Part shown: positions 51,211 through 58,922 of the stretch, piece by piece
Numbering within the stretch: the first letter of the stretch is position 1
How the letters are laid out: each line of letters begins with the position of its first letter
DNA from: AV40 sp963817335
GTDB lineage: Bacteria > Verrucomicrobiota > Verrucomicrobiia > Chthoniobacterales > UBA10450
DNA length: 64,000 nucleotides
Direction of reading: 5' to 3'
NCBI GenBank assembly: GCA_963817335.1
Contig: CAWFNX010000005.1
Span: 558,001 to 622,000 of the forward strand
Made by a program: the position numbers and the translations under genes
Notes under the pieces: model-generated
The model's input: the letters and a program-made list of their open reading frames with translations, nothing else
The model's database searches: none
What the model was told of the DNA's origin: nothing

Positions 51211-52221
51211 ATGAGTGCGAACCTTCCCTTCGATCCGCGCGCCTGTTTCATCGCCGGTCAGGCAAAATCAGGGACCACCCTGCTCGCGGCATTACTTGAT
51301 AATCATCCGCAGCTCCTCGTCTTGCCGCAGGAGACGGCATATTTTCCGACGGTTCTCCGAAAATGTGGCGACGCCAGCCGACGGGCGCAGTTTGATTATC
51401 TGACTAAAGAATCGTTCTCGCGCGTGTTGTTCGGCGGCGAGCCGAAATGGCGGGAGCACGAATACAAAGGTTTTCCGCAGGAAAAATTTCTCGAGACATT
51501 CGAACGGATTGCCTTCGATCCGGCAAATGCACAACGCGATTTGCTCGCGCTGATGGCCGAATCGTACGCTGCGACAATCGGGGTTCCGCTCGATCGAATT
51601 AAACGCTGGGTCGAGAAAACGCCGGCAAATCGAAATCATGTCCGGGAGATTTTTGCTCGATTTCCAGACGCCAAACTCCTCGTTACCCTGCGCGATCCGC
51701 GCGCGATTCTTGCGACCCAGATCGCGCTGGAAAAAGCCAGAAAGACAAAACGGTTCTCGGTTTATTACGTCATCGCGCATTGGCGGGTTGCGGCGAAACT
51801 CGCGCAACGTATCCGATCCGGAGACGTTCCCGGATTGTTCGTGCAGTACGAACGACTCGTTGGCGATCCAACGAGCGTGATGAAAGCGGTCTGCGACTAT
51901 CTTGAGATTGAATTCGATCCCGAAATTATTTTGAGGCCGACAAAAATTGGCGAGCCGTGGGGCGGGAACTCAGCCGCGCAAATCGCATTTTCTCAGGTCA
52001 GCTCGGAGCCGTCGTCGCGCTGGGAGAGAGAACTGTCGGAGGATGAGATCGGTTGGGTGGAATGGCATTGCCGAGACTTGATGCCGGAGTTTGGATACGA
52101 ACCGCGCTCGGCGTCGCGTAAGCTTGGCTATTTTATTAAGCCGATCCGGCGAGAGCGGCCACGGGAGTATTTCAAGTCGCGCATTTACTCGCTGCGCGAC
52201 GCGATTGGGAAGCGATATTAG
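51211..52221 (+). CDS. Sulfotransferase family protein
   Basis: A 336-aa cytoplasmic enzyme that would move sulfate from PAPS to a sugar, lipid or tyrosine. The 5'-phosphosulfate-binding loop FIAGQAKSGTTLLAALLDNHP lies at the N-terminus (shown in two halves: FIAGQAKSGTT, LLAALLDNHP) and a second PAPS block is LVTLRDPRAILATQ. The ATG at 51211 starts just before the loop; an open frame to 51142 overlaps repeat C. It sits between an epimerase and an RNA-binding gene and may act in exopolysaccharide modification (inference). Confidence 0.86.
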   Translation: MSANLPFDPRACFIAGQAKSGTTLLAALLDNHPQLLVLPQETAYFPTVLRKCGDASRRAQFDYLTKESFSRVLFGGEPKWREHEYKGFPQEKFLETFERIAFDPANAQRDLLALMAESYAATIGVPLDRIKRWVEKTPANRNHVREIFARFPDAKLLVTLRDPRAILATQIALEKARKTKRFSVYYVIAHWRVAAKLAQRIRSGDVPGLFVQYERLVGDPTSVMKAVCDYLEIEFDPEIILRPTKIGEPWGGNSAAQIAFSQVSSEPSSRWERELSEDEIGWVEWHCRDLMPEFGYEPRSASRKLGYFIKPIRRERPREYFKSRIYSLRDAIGKRY

Positions 52222-52626
52222 ACATTCGATTCTGGATTAAGATTTTTTTGATACCGAGCATCGAACTTGCACGGTCGAGCGCCGTTTTGCCTGGGTTAAA
52301 ACACCCTCTTGCAAACCCCAGATGAGCGGGCGATAATCGCCCCGTAGATGCTGGGAATCTGATTCGATCTCGCATCCGTTCTATAGAAGCTAAGAGTATG
52401 AAGCGAGGTTCGTCATCTTCGCGATCTGATTGGCCGAGCAAAACGGACTGCATCCTGAGACGATTCTATTTCCAGCGTGACGAGGCGGAGTTTCCAACGG
52501 CGTCGTCCCGCGATAGCGGGAAGTGCAATTTATTGGGCGAAATCTTTCGGGATTCGCGCGCCGCGGACCGTGTTCGGCTGAGGCGAACGCTCCGTCCATT
52601 GAACAACTTAGAAACTGAGGATCAAC
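52222..52626 (+). other. Long leader of the RRM gene, no protein gene
   Basis: A 405-nt region. The ribosome-binding site GAGGAT lies just before the RRM ATG at 52627. It contains a CCCGCGATAGCGGG hairpin (~52507-52520) and a decayed copy of the repeat C 3' word (CTGGGTTAAAACAC at ~52290). No convincing ORF or known riboswitch is seen. The length would suit a structured, temperature- or self-regulated 5' UTR for an RRM protein (inference). Confidence 0.45.
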
Positions 52627-53166
52627 ATGAACTCGCATTCATACGAGAGACGCCAGCGCCACGGGCGCGGTCGGCCTCGACGAAGAGGCGGTCGCGGGCG
52701 TTTCCAAGAGCAACGCGCGCCGGCTCCGAAGCAGAAAACATTTTGGCAACGCGTCGTCGCATTTTTTGGTGGCAACGGCGGCGGCCAAAAGAAACCGATC
52801 ACGCAATCGCGTAACGGTCAGCAGCAGCACCAGCATCATCAAGCGCAGCCCCAACAGCCGCGAGAAGCACGGCCGCAGCGTAAACCTGAGCCAGTCGAAG
52901 TGACCTCGCCGCGTCTTTACGTCGGCAATCTGTCCTTCGATGCAACCGAGAGCGATCTGTTCGAGCTCTTCAACGGCGTCGGGCACGTTCAAAACGCCGA
53001 GGTGGTGAGCTATCGCCATAATCAGCGCTCGAAAGGTTTCGCGTTCGTCTCAATGCAGACGGTCGAGGAAGCCAAGCGCGCGGTGGAGGAATTGCACGAC
53101 AAGGAATTTCTCGGTCGCAAGCTCGTGGTCAGTGGCGCGAAATCGGGCGAACAGAGCCGCGACTGA
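52627..53166 (+). CDS. RNA-binding protein with one RRM domain
   Basis: A 179-aa protein with a basic, Arg/Gly/Gln-rich N-terminal half (RQRHGRGRPRRRGGRGR) and one RRM (~95-175) whose RNP2 is LYVGNL and RNP1 is KGFAFVSM. RRM proteins of this kind in bacteria (Rbp-like) often respond to cold or bind mRNA. It likely binds RNA through both the RRM and the basic tail. It ends in a strong terminator. Confidence 0.92.
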   Translation: MNSHSYERRQRHGRGRPRRRGGRGRFQEQRAPAPKQKTFWQRVVAFFGGNGGGQKKPITQSRNGQQQHQHHQAQPQQPREARPQRKPEPVEVTSPRLYVGNLSFDATESDLFELFNGVGHVQNAEVVSYRHNQRSKGFAFVSMQTVEEAKRAVEELHDKEFLGRKLVVSGAKSGEQSRD

Positions 53167-53192
53167 CATCGGCACGCTCGGAATTTATCGGC

Positions 53193-53233
53193 GGGAGACG
53201 CTCGGATATCGGGCGTCTCCCGTTTTTGTTTTT
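53193..53233 (+). terminator. Rho-independent terminator after the RRM gene
   Basis: GGGAGACGC-(11 nt)-GCGTCTCCC followed by GTTTTTGTTTTT: a perfect 9-bp GC-rich stem and T-run 27 nt after the RRM stop. Confidence 0.9.
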
Positions 53234-53241
53234 ACCGCCGC

Positions 53242-53352
53242 AATGACGAAATCAGAATGACGAATGACGAAAGAAATCTGAATACCGAAGCCCCAATATT
53301 TTTCGTCATTCGGACTTTGGGCTTCCTTCGACTTTCGACATTCGTGCTTCGT
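53242..53352. repeat. Fold-back 7-nt word repeat upstream of miaA
   Basis: Left arm: AATGACG, AAATCAG, AATGACG, AATGACG (53242-53269), then AAATCTG, AATACCG, AAGCCCC after a phase slip. Right arm: CGTCATT, CGGACTT, TGGGCTT, CCTTCGA, CTTTCGA, CATTCGT, GCTTCGT (53304-53352). The right arm uses the complement of the left word with the same 7-nt period. It ends 2 nt before the miaA start. Confidence 0.85.
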
Positions 53353-53354
53353 CA

Positions 53355-54317
53355 TTGATGAAAAAAGTGTTTTTCATCGTTGGGCCCACTGCGACCGGCA
53401 AATCTGAAATCGCTGCTGAGGTTGCGCGCGAACTCGATGCTGAAATTGTCAGCGCGGACGCGTTTCAGGTTTATCGCGGTTTCGATCTGCTGACCGCGAA
53501 ACCAGACGCAGCGAGTCTGGCCAAAGTCCCGCATCATCTCATCGGCACGATGTCGGTCCTGGAAGAGTTGAGCGCGGAAAAATTTCGGAAGCTCGCATCG
53601 CAAACAATCGCTGAAATTCATTCTCGCGGAAAAGCGGCGATTGTTGCCGGCGGAAGCGGCCTCTACGTCAAAGCGCTGACCCATGGTCTGTCCGTTGTGC
53701 CAGCGGCTGATCCCGATTTGCGCGCCCAATTGAACGAACTCAGTCTCGCCGATTTGCAGAAGAAACTGCGCGGCCTGGATCCTGAAGCGACCGTTGATTT
53801 CAAAAATCGCAGACGGGTGGTCCGCGCGATCGAAATTTGTCTATTGAGCGGAAAGCCGGCATCGAAGCAGCGACGCGAATGGTCTGCGGGCGAGACGGTC
53901 GGAGCTCGCCACGGGACGAGTCCGTCCGATTGGCGGACCGGACTGGCAGTTGCCATCACAGGAGTATTCGTCTTTCGAGATCGCGACGATCTCTATCAGC
54001 GAATCAATCGCCGGGTGGAGGAAATGTTTGAGGCCGGGGTAATTGAGGAGGTTCGCGCCGCCGGTGCAATGGGTGAGACCGCGTCGAAGATGATTGGATT
54101 GCGCGAGATTCGCGAATTGCTCGGCGGAAAGACATCGATGTTGCAATGCGTGGCTGCGATTCAACAAGCAACCCGTCGTTACGCCAAAAGGCAGTTGACC
54201 TGGTTTCGTCGACAAACTAATTTTCAATCGCTGAATTTGTCGCTTCTGACTACGAACGAAGCAGTGAAATGGATTTCGCAGAAAGCGCGTCTGGCTTTCG
54301 CGCAAGGGAATGATTGA
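53355..54317 (+). CDS. miaA: tRNA dimethylallyltransferase
   Basis: Isopentenylates A37 of tRNAs reading UNN codons. Seen: P-loop IVGPTATGKSEIAAEVA (about residues 7-23), DAFQVYRGFDLLTAKP, VAGGSGLYVKALTHGL and the later RRYAKRQLTWFRRQ. At 320 aa it is normal in length. It overlaps hflX by 8 nt, the well-known miaA-(hfq)-hflX neighbourhood without hfq. Confidence 0.96.
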   Translation: MMKKVFFIVGPTATGKSEIAAEVARELDAEIVSADAFQVYRGFDLLTAKPDAASLAKVPHHLIGTMSVLEELSAEKFRKLASQTIAEIHSRGKAAIVAGGSGLYVKALTHGLSVVPAADPDLRAQLNELSLADLQKKLRGLDPEATVDFKNRRRVVRAIEICLLSGKPASKQRREWSAGETVGARHGTSPSDWRTGLAVAITGVFVFRDRDDLYQRINRRVEEMFEAGVIEEVRAAGAMGETASKMIGLREIRELLGGKTSMLQCVAAIQQATRRYAKRQLTWFRRQTNFQSLNLSLLTTNEAVKWISQKARLAFAQGND

Positions 54318-55611
54318 GATACGTCCGAAAAAAACGCACGAGCGCGCCCTCCTGATCGGCCTTGAGCAACACGGCGTCTCGAAATGGGATCTGCAGGATT
54401 CGCTCGAGGAATTGGCCGAACTCGCGAACTCGGCCGGGGCCGAAGTCGTCGACACTATCACTCAAAAACTCGAGAAACCGACCGCGCCCTACTACATTGG
54501 CAAAGGAAAGGCCGAATCACTCAAGCCGGCGTTGCAAGATCGACAAGTGACGTCGATAATTTTTGACGATGAGCTTTCGCCGGCCCAGGGACGAAATCTC
54601 GAAACCTTGCTCTCCCGAAAAGTCATCGACCGCACCCAACTGATTCTCGACATTTTTGCGCAGCGGGCGCGCAGCCGCGAAGGCCGGTTGCAGATCGAGC
54701 TCGCCCAATTGCAATATTTGCTGCCGCGATTGACCCGGATGTGGGACCACTTATCGCGGCAAACCGGCGGCATTGGCACCCGGGGTCCGGGTGAAACGCA
54801 GTTGGAAGTGGACCGCCGCCGGGTGCAGGAGCGGATCGCCCGACTTGAGCGCGAACTGGAATCGGTCCGTAAAACGCGCGCGGTGCAACGACAAGGACGC
54901 AAACGTCATCAATGGCCCGTGGCCGCGGTGGTTGGTTACACCAACGCCGGCAAGTCAACCTTGTTGAATTTGCTGACCGGCGCGGACCTTGTCGCGGAAA
55001 ACAAACTTTTTGCAACCCTCGATCCGACGACGCGAAGTTTCGTTTTGCCAAACAAACAACGCGTGTTGCTCACCGACACAGTTGGGTTTCTACGAAAACT
55101 TCCGCATACGCTCATCGAATCATTCAAGGCAACGCTCGAAGAAGTGGGTGAGGCCGATTTGTTGATTCATGTGGTCGATCTTTCGCACGCGCGGGTGGAT
55201 GATCAGATCGAAGCGGTCGAGAGCGTGATCAAGGAACTCAACGCGCACGGGAAGCAGACCCTGATCGTGTTCAACAAGATCGACAATCTGCACCCGCCTT
55301 CGCCTGACTACGGCGTGGCAAGGAACCGCGAATTGATTGAGCCATATCTACAAAGATTTCCGGGAAGCGTCGCGATCTCCGCGCGGACGGGGGAGGGTGT
55401 GAACAGGCTCGTCCAAGCGTTGCAGGAAGCGCTCAGCGCGTGGCGATTGCGTTCCCGTTTCAAAATTCCAGCGAGCGAATCGGCGTTGATTGCGGAGATC
55501 CACCGGGTCGGCCACGTGCTTGAACTGAAATACGAAGACAACGACACAATGATCGTTGCCCACGTTCCTCCGGAGCTCGCCCAAAAGCTCGAGCGGTTTG
55601 CGAATCTGTAG
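54310..55611 (+). CDS. hflX: GTPase HflX
   Basis: A 433-aa ribosome-associated GTPase that splits stalled ribosomes under stress. The N-terminal HflX domain has RALLIGLEQ and the middle QRARSREGRLQIELAQLQYLLPRL (in parts) and GGIGTRGPGETQLEVDRRR. GTPase motifs: G1 GYTNAGKSTLLN, G3 DTVGFLRKLPH, G4 NKID. Its stop codon (TAG at 55609-55611) is the edge of a palindromic repeat. Confidence 0.97.
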   Translation: MIEIRPKKTHERALLIGLEQHGVSKWDLQDSLEELAELANSAGAEVVDTITQKLEKPTAPYYIGKGKAESLKPALQDRQVTSIIFDDELSPAQGRNLETLLSRKVIDRTQLILDIFAQRARSREGRLQIELAQLQYLLPRLTRMWDHLSRQTGGIGTRGPGETQLEVDRRRVQERIARLERELESVRKTRAVQRQGRKRHQWPVAAVVGYTNAGKSTLLNLLTGADLVAENKLFATLDPTTRSFVLPNKQRVLLTDTVGFLRKLPHTLIESFKATLEEVGEADLLIHVVDLSHARVDDQIEAVESVIKELNAHGKQTLIVFNKIDNLHPPSPDYGVARNRELIEPYLQRFPGSVAISARTGEGVNRLVQALQEALSAWRLRSRFKIPASESALIAEIHRVGHVLELKYEDNDTMIVAHVPPELAQKLERFANL

Positions 55612-55656
55612 GGGACGCTGTCAGCGTCCCACGGGAAGCAGGCTGCTTCCCCTACA
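55607..55656. repeat. Double-hairpin palindrome on the hflX stop codon
   Basis: Outer arms TGTAGGGG (55607) and CCCCTACA (ending 55656) close two inner hairpins, GACGCTGTCAGCGTC and GGGAAGCAGGCTGCTTCCC. The hflX stop TAG is inside the outer arm. It could be a bidirectional terminator or a mobile short palindrome. Confidence 0.85.
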
Positions 55657-55681
55657 GACCTGATTGTGCATAGTTTGCGCA

Positions 55682-56437
55682 ATGACTACTCGCGAGCGCG
55701 TGGCGAAGTTAATCAAAGTTTGGCCGAGGGTTTATCCGGACGCGCACACCGAGCTAAACTTCAAAACCCCGCTGGAACTTTTGATCGCAACGATCCTTTC
55801 CGCCCAATGTACGGACAAGCGGGTGAACATGGTCACGCCGGCGTTGTTCAAAAAATATCGGGGCGCGAAAGATTACGCGAGTGCGCCGGCGGGCGAATTG
55901 GAAAACGCGATTAAGTCGACCGGTTTTTTCAACAGCAAAGCGAAAAGCATTCGCGGCGCGACGACCACGATCGTCCAAAAGTTCGGCGGCAAAGTTCCTA
56001 ATTCAATGGAACAACTGCGGGAGCTGCCCGGGGTCGGACGCAAGACGGCGAACGTTGTTTTGGGAAACGCCTTCGGGATCAACGAGGGAATCGTGGTCGA
56101 CACCCACGTGATTCGTTTGTCGCAACGACTCGGTCTGACCAAACACAAAGATCCGGAAAAGATCGAGCAGGGCCTGATGAAACTAGTGCCCCAAAAATAC
56201 TGGGCGATCTGGAGTCACTGGTTGATCTGGCACGGGCGCCGCCGCTGTTACGCCCGTAAGCCGGATTGCGCGAATTGCGAAGTATTCAAGCTTTGTCCGA
56301 GCGGAAAAGTATTTCTGCGAACCGGGATCGCGCGAAAGCCGGACGAAGGTCGAATCAGCGGTCGGATTCGACTGCTTCGGGCTCGACGTGCCGCATATTT
56401 GTCCCGTGATTCTCGGCCTTCGTGCGCAAACGCCTGA
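55682..56437 (+). CDS. nth: Endonuclease III (DNA glycosylase/AP lyase)
   Basis: Removes oxidised pyrimidines from DNA. Residues include the HhH LPGVGRKTANVVLG, the catalytic Asp in VVDTHVIRLSQRLGL, and the [4Fe-4S] Cys pattern CYARKPDCANCEVFKLC (Cx6Cx2Cx5C). The 251-aa length is longer than usual (~210); the extra ~40 residues at the end are basic and overlap the convergent gene by 83 nt, so they may be a genuine but odd C-terminal extension. The ATG at 55682 is preferred over 55664. Confidence 0.95.
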   Translation: MTTRERVAKLIKVWPRVYPDAHTELNFKTPLELLIATILSAQCTDKRVNMVTPALFKKYRGAKDYASAPAGELENAIKSTGFFNSKAKSIRGATTTIVQKFGGKVPNSMEQLRELPGVGRKTANVVLGNAFGINEGIVVDTHVIRLSQRLGLTKHKDPEKIEQGLMKLVPQKYWAIWSHWLIWHGRRRCYARKPDCANCEVFKLCPSGKVFLRTGIARKPDEGRISGRIRLLRARRAAYLSRDSRPSCANA

Positions 56438-56861
56438 ATTGGTGTTCCAGTTTGTCCAACTCTTCGTCGGAGAGCTCTTCGAGGTCGACTAACTCGTTCC
56501 GCGCTTTCGTCAACGCGCGAATAATCTCGTCCAGCTTCAGATGCACTGCCTTGGCGTCGCGGTTTTGGGTGTTTTGAATCAGAAACACCATCAGAAAAGT
56601 AACAATCGTCGTTCCGGTGTTGATAATGAGCTGCCAGGTGTCGGAAAAATGAAACATTGGTCCGGTCGCCGCCCAGATGACGATGATCAGAATGGCGGCA
56701 GAGAACGCCCAGGCGCTGCCCAAAACCATTGACGTTTTGCGCGCAAACACGCGAAAGGCGTCGCTGACGACGCAAAAAACGTCGCGCTTCTCTTCATGTT
56801 TTTTCAATTCCGCTGTTTGAGTTCGATTCACAAGTTTCACCTTATCTTCGCGTTGGCCCAT
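56355..56861 (-). CDS. Low-affinity iron permease family protein
   Basis: A 168-aa membrane protein with a hydrophilic N-terminal region followed by two helices (AWAFSAAILIIVIWAATG and WQLIINTGTTIVTFLMVFLIQNTQNRD, in parts) and a charged C-terminal tail. The NTGTTIVTFLMVFLIQNTQNRD block is typical of the bacterial 'low affinity iron permease' (Fet4-like, PF04120) family; transport of iron is not proven for bacterial members. It converges with nth, overlapping by 83 nt. Confidence 0.85.
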   Translation of the reverse strand: MGQREDKVKLVNRTQTAELKKHEEKRDVFCVVSDAFRVFARKTSMVLGSAWAFSAAILIIVIWAATGPMFHFSDTWQLIINTGTTIVTFLMVFLIQNTQNRDAKAVHLKLDEIIRALTKARNELVDLEELSDEELDKLEHQFRRLRTKAENHGTNMRHVEPEAVESDR

Positions 56862-56960
56862 AAGATCGCGTGCACGGAAGATATCGCCTCCGGGTTAGGC
56901 GAAACAGACCCAGAATTGATTTTCCCGCCGATCTGAGGAAAATAGAGCCCCGCCACGGCC

Positions 56961-58904
56961 ATGCAGCACGTCACCGCATTCTCGCGCCCGGAAACCGTTC
57001 CGGCGGTTCCAGCCATAGTGCCCAAACGCAGCATCTGGATTCTCGATAGCTGGCGCGATTTGATCCTCTACGTCGGCACGCCCCTTCTCATCATTCCGCT
57101 TTTCATGGCGGCGCAGGCGCGGTGGAGCGCGCAGGAAATTTATCTGTTTGTGGCCGCCTTCGGCGCGATGGGCCATCACCTGCCCGGAATGATTCGCGCT
57201 TATGGCGATCGCGCCTTGTTCGAGCGTTTTCGGTGGCGGTTCATTCTCGCCCCGATCTTTTTGCTCACGGTCTGCTTTGGTTTTTATTTTTGGGACATCC
57301 AGGCCAATCCGGTGGTGATGATTGTGTTTTTGTGGGGCGTCTGGCACGGGATGATGCAAACCTACGGGTTTGGCCGGATTTACGACGCCAAGATGGGATC
57401 CTTCGCCTTAGTTACCCGCCGTCTTGATTTTGTGACCTGTGCCGTCTGGTTCGCCGCCGGCGTAATTCTTTCGCCGGCAAGGATGACCGATACGCTGGAG
57501 GGATTTTACGGATGTGGTCTGCCGTTTATTGCACCGGCCGCGATTCACGGCTTACAACAAATTTTCATCTTTGGGGCAATCGCGATCTCCATTCTGTGGC
57601 TCGGGAATTACATTCGGATGTGGGCGGCCGGAACGCGGCAGAATCCGGTGAAGCTGGCCCTTTTTATGACCAGCATCGCTTTCTGGTGGTACTGCAATAA
57701 CGGCGTGGCCAACATTCTCGCGGGCATCGCGCTGTTTGAAGTCTTTCACGATGTCCAATATCTGTCGCTGGTTTGGATCTACAATCGCAACCGGGTGGAA
57801 AAGGACAGCTCGATCGGAGGATTCATGCGGTTCATTTTTCGCCGCAGCGGTGCCCTGGTCGGACTCTATGTTGGGTTGGTGTTCGCCTACGGATCAATCG
57901 GACTTCTGAATCATTACGTCGGACTCACTACCCTGACGCGATTGCTAACCGGTCTGGTCGCGGCTTCGGGCCTGCTCCATTTTTATTACGACGGGTTCAT
58001 TTGGAAAGTTCGCGAGAAATCGACCCGCCAGTCACTCGGCCTTGCCGGAGGCACGGCGGACATCCGATTGGGAGGTTTCCTTCCGGGTTGGACGCTTCAT
58101 GGCGCGAAATGGGCGGTCGCGTTCATAATTCCACTTGGAGCAATGTCCTTCGGAAAAATGTACCGGGCCGCTCCAGCCGTGGACCGAGGCAGATATGTGG
58201 CCGCCGATTTGCCGAATAGCGCGCGCGCAGCCTTCAACTATGGCGCTGCCTTGCAACAGAACGGCCGATTGGACGAAGCCGAGAAGGCCTACCGCGACGC
58301 GTTACGTTTAGATCCGAATTACGTCAAAGTGCATATCAATCTGGCGATGACGTTGATCGGAAAGTCAAAGTTTGATGAGGCGAAAACTCATTATGAGCGA
58401 GCCCTCCAGCTCGAGCCAAATTCGGGTGAGGTCCGCGCTGGTTACGCTTATCTCCTGGAACGGCTTGGACAACCTGACGAAGCGCGGGCTGAGTACGAGA
58501 GAGCCCTGAGCGTCGGCCCAAAGTCGGCGCGGCTGCTTTACACTTACGGGGCATTTTTGGATAAGCGGGGCGATCTCGATGGCGCAATCGCGCAATATCA
58601 GCGCGCCGTCGAATTGGAGCCAAAATTTGTCGACGCCCACGCCGAGCTAGCGACTGCGCTGCTGACAAAGGGGGACGTAAAACAAGCCGAAGCTCATTAC
58701 CTGGCCGCAATGCAAATCAACCCCAACCGGGCCGACATCCACAGCAACTTCGGAAGTTTATTGCTTAAAGAAGGACGAACGAGTCAGGCGATCATGGAGT
58801 ACGAGGAGGCTCTCCGAATCGACCCAACTTTGAAAGAAGTTGGCGAAATTCTTCAGGCCGCCAAACAAACCGACAGCCGATTTCAATCGCGCGTGCCCCG
58901 ATAA
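56961..58904 (+). CDS. Polytopic membrane protein fused to C-terminal TPRs (paralogue 1)
   Basis: A 647-aa protein not assigned to a known enzyme. Residues ~25-385 form 9-10 hydrophobic helices with conserved blocks WILDSWRDLILYVGTPLL, GHHLPGMIRAYGDRALFERF, WHGMMQTYG, FEVFHDVQYLSLVW and HFYYDGFIWKVRE. Five His lie at 72, 73, 129, 263 and 340 in or next to helices, reminiscent of membrane metal-binding enzymes (e.g. Brp/Blh carotene-cleavage type), but this is inference. Residues ~415-640 are six TPR units. A full paralogue follows 18 nt downstream, so the two form a duplicated pair. Confidence 0.85.
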   Translation: MQHVTAFSRPETVPAVPAIVPKRSIWILDSWRDLILYVGTPLLIIPLFMAAQARWSAQEIYLFVAAFGAMGHHLPGMIRAYGDRALFERFRWRFILAPIFLLTVCFGFYFWDIQANPVVMIVFLWGVWHGMMQTYGFGRIYDAKMGSFALVTRRLDFVTCAVWFAAGVILSPARMTDTLEGFYGCGLPFIAPAAIHGLQQIFIFGAIAISILWLGNYIRMWAAGTRQNPVKLALFMTSIAFWWYCNNGVANILAGIALFEVFHDVQYLSLVWIYNRNRVEKDSSIGGFMRFIFRRSGALVGLYVGLVFAYGSIGLLNHYVGLTTLTRLLTGLVAASGLLHFYYDGFIWKVREKSTRQSLGLAGGTADIRLGGFLPGWTLHGAKWAVAFIIPLGAMSFGKMYRAAPAVDRGRYVAADLPNSARAAFNYGAALQQNGRLDEAEKAYRDALRLDPNYVKVHINLAMTLIGKSKFDEAKTHYERALQLEPNSGEVRAGYAYLLERLGQPDEARAEYERALSVGPKSARLLYTYGAFLDKRGDLDGAIAQYQRAVELEPKFVDAHAELATALLTKGDVKQAEAHYLAAMQINPNRADIHSNFGSLLLKEGRTSQAIMEYEEALRIDPTLKEVGEILQAAKQTDSRFQSRVPR

Positions 58905-58922
58905 AGTTTCAATTTTGGTTCG

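Noticed and set aside
52390..52814. Open frames in the RRM leader on both strands
   Set aside because: They overlap the RRM start in other frames or lack any start context; the composition is not protein-like.
33416..53352. Word arrays as CRISPR arrays or as IS terminal repeats
   Set aside because: Periods of 7-9 nt are far too short for CRISPR, each locus has a different word, and no transposase or target-site duplication is present.
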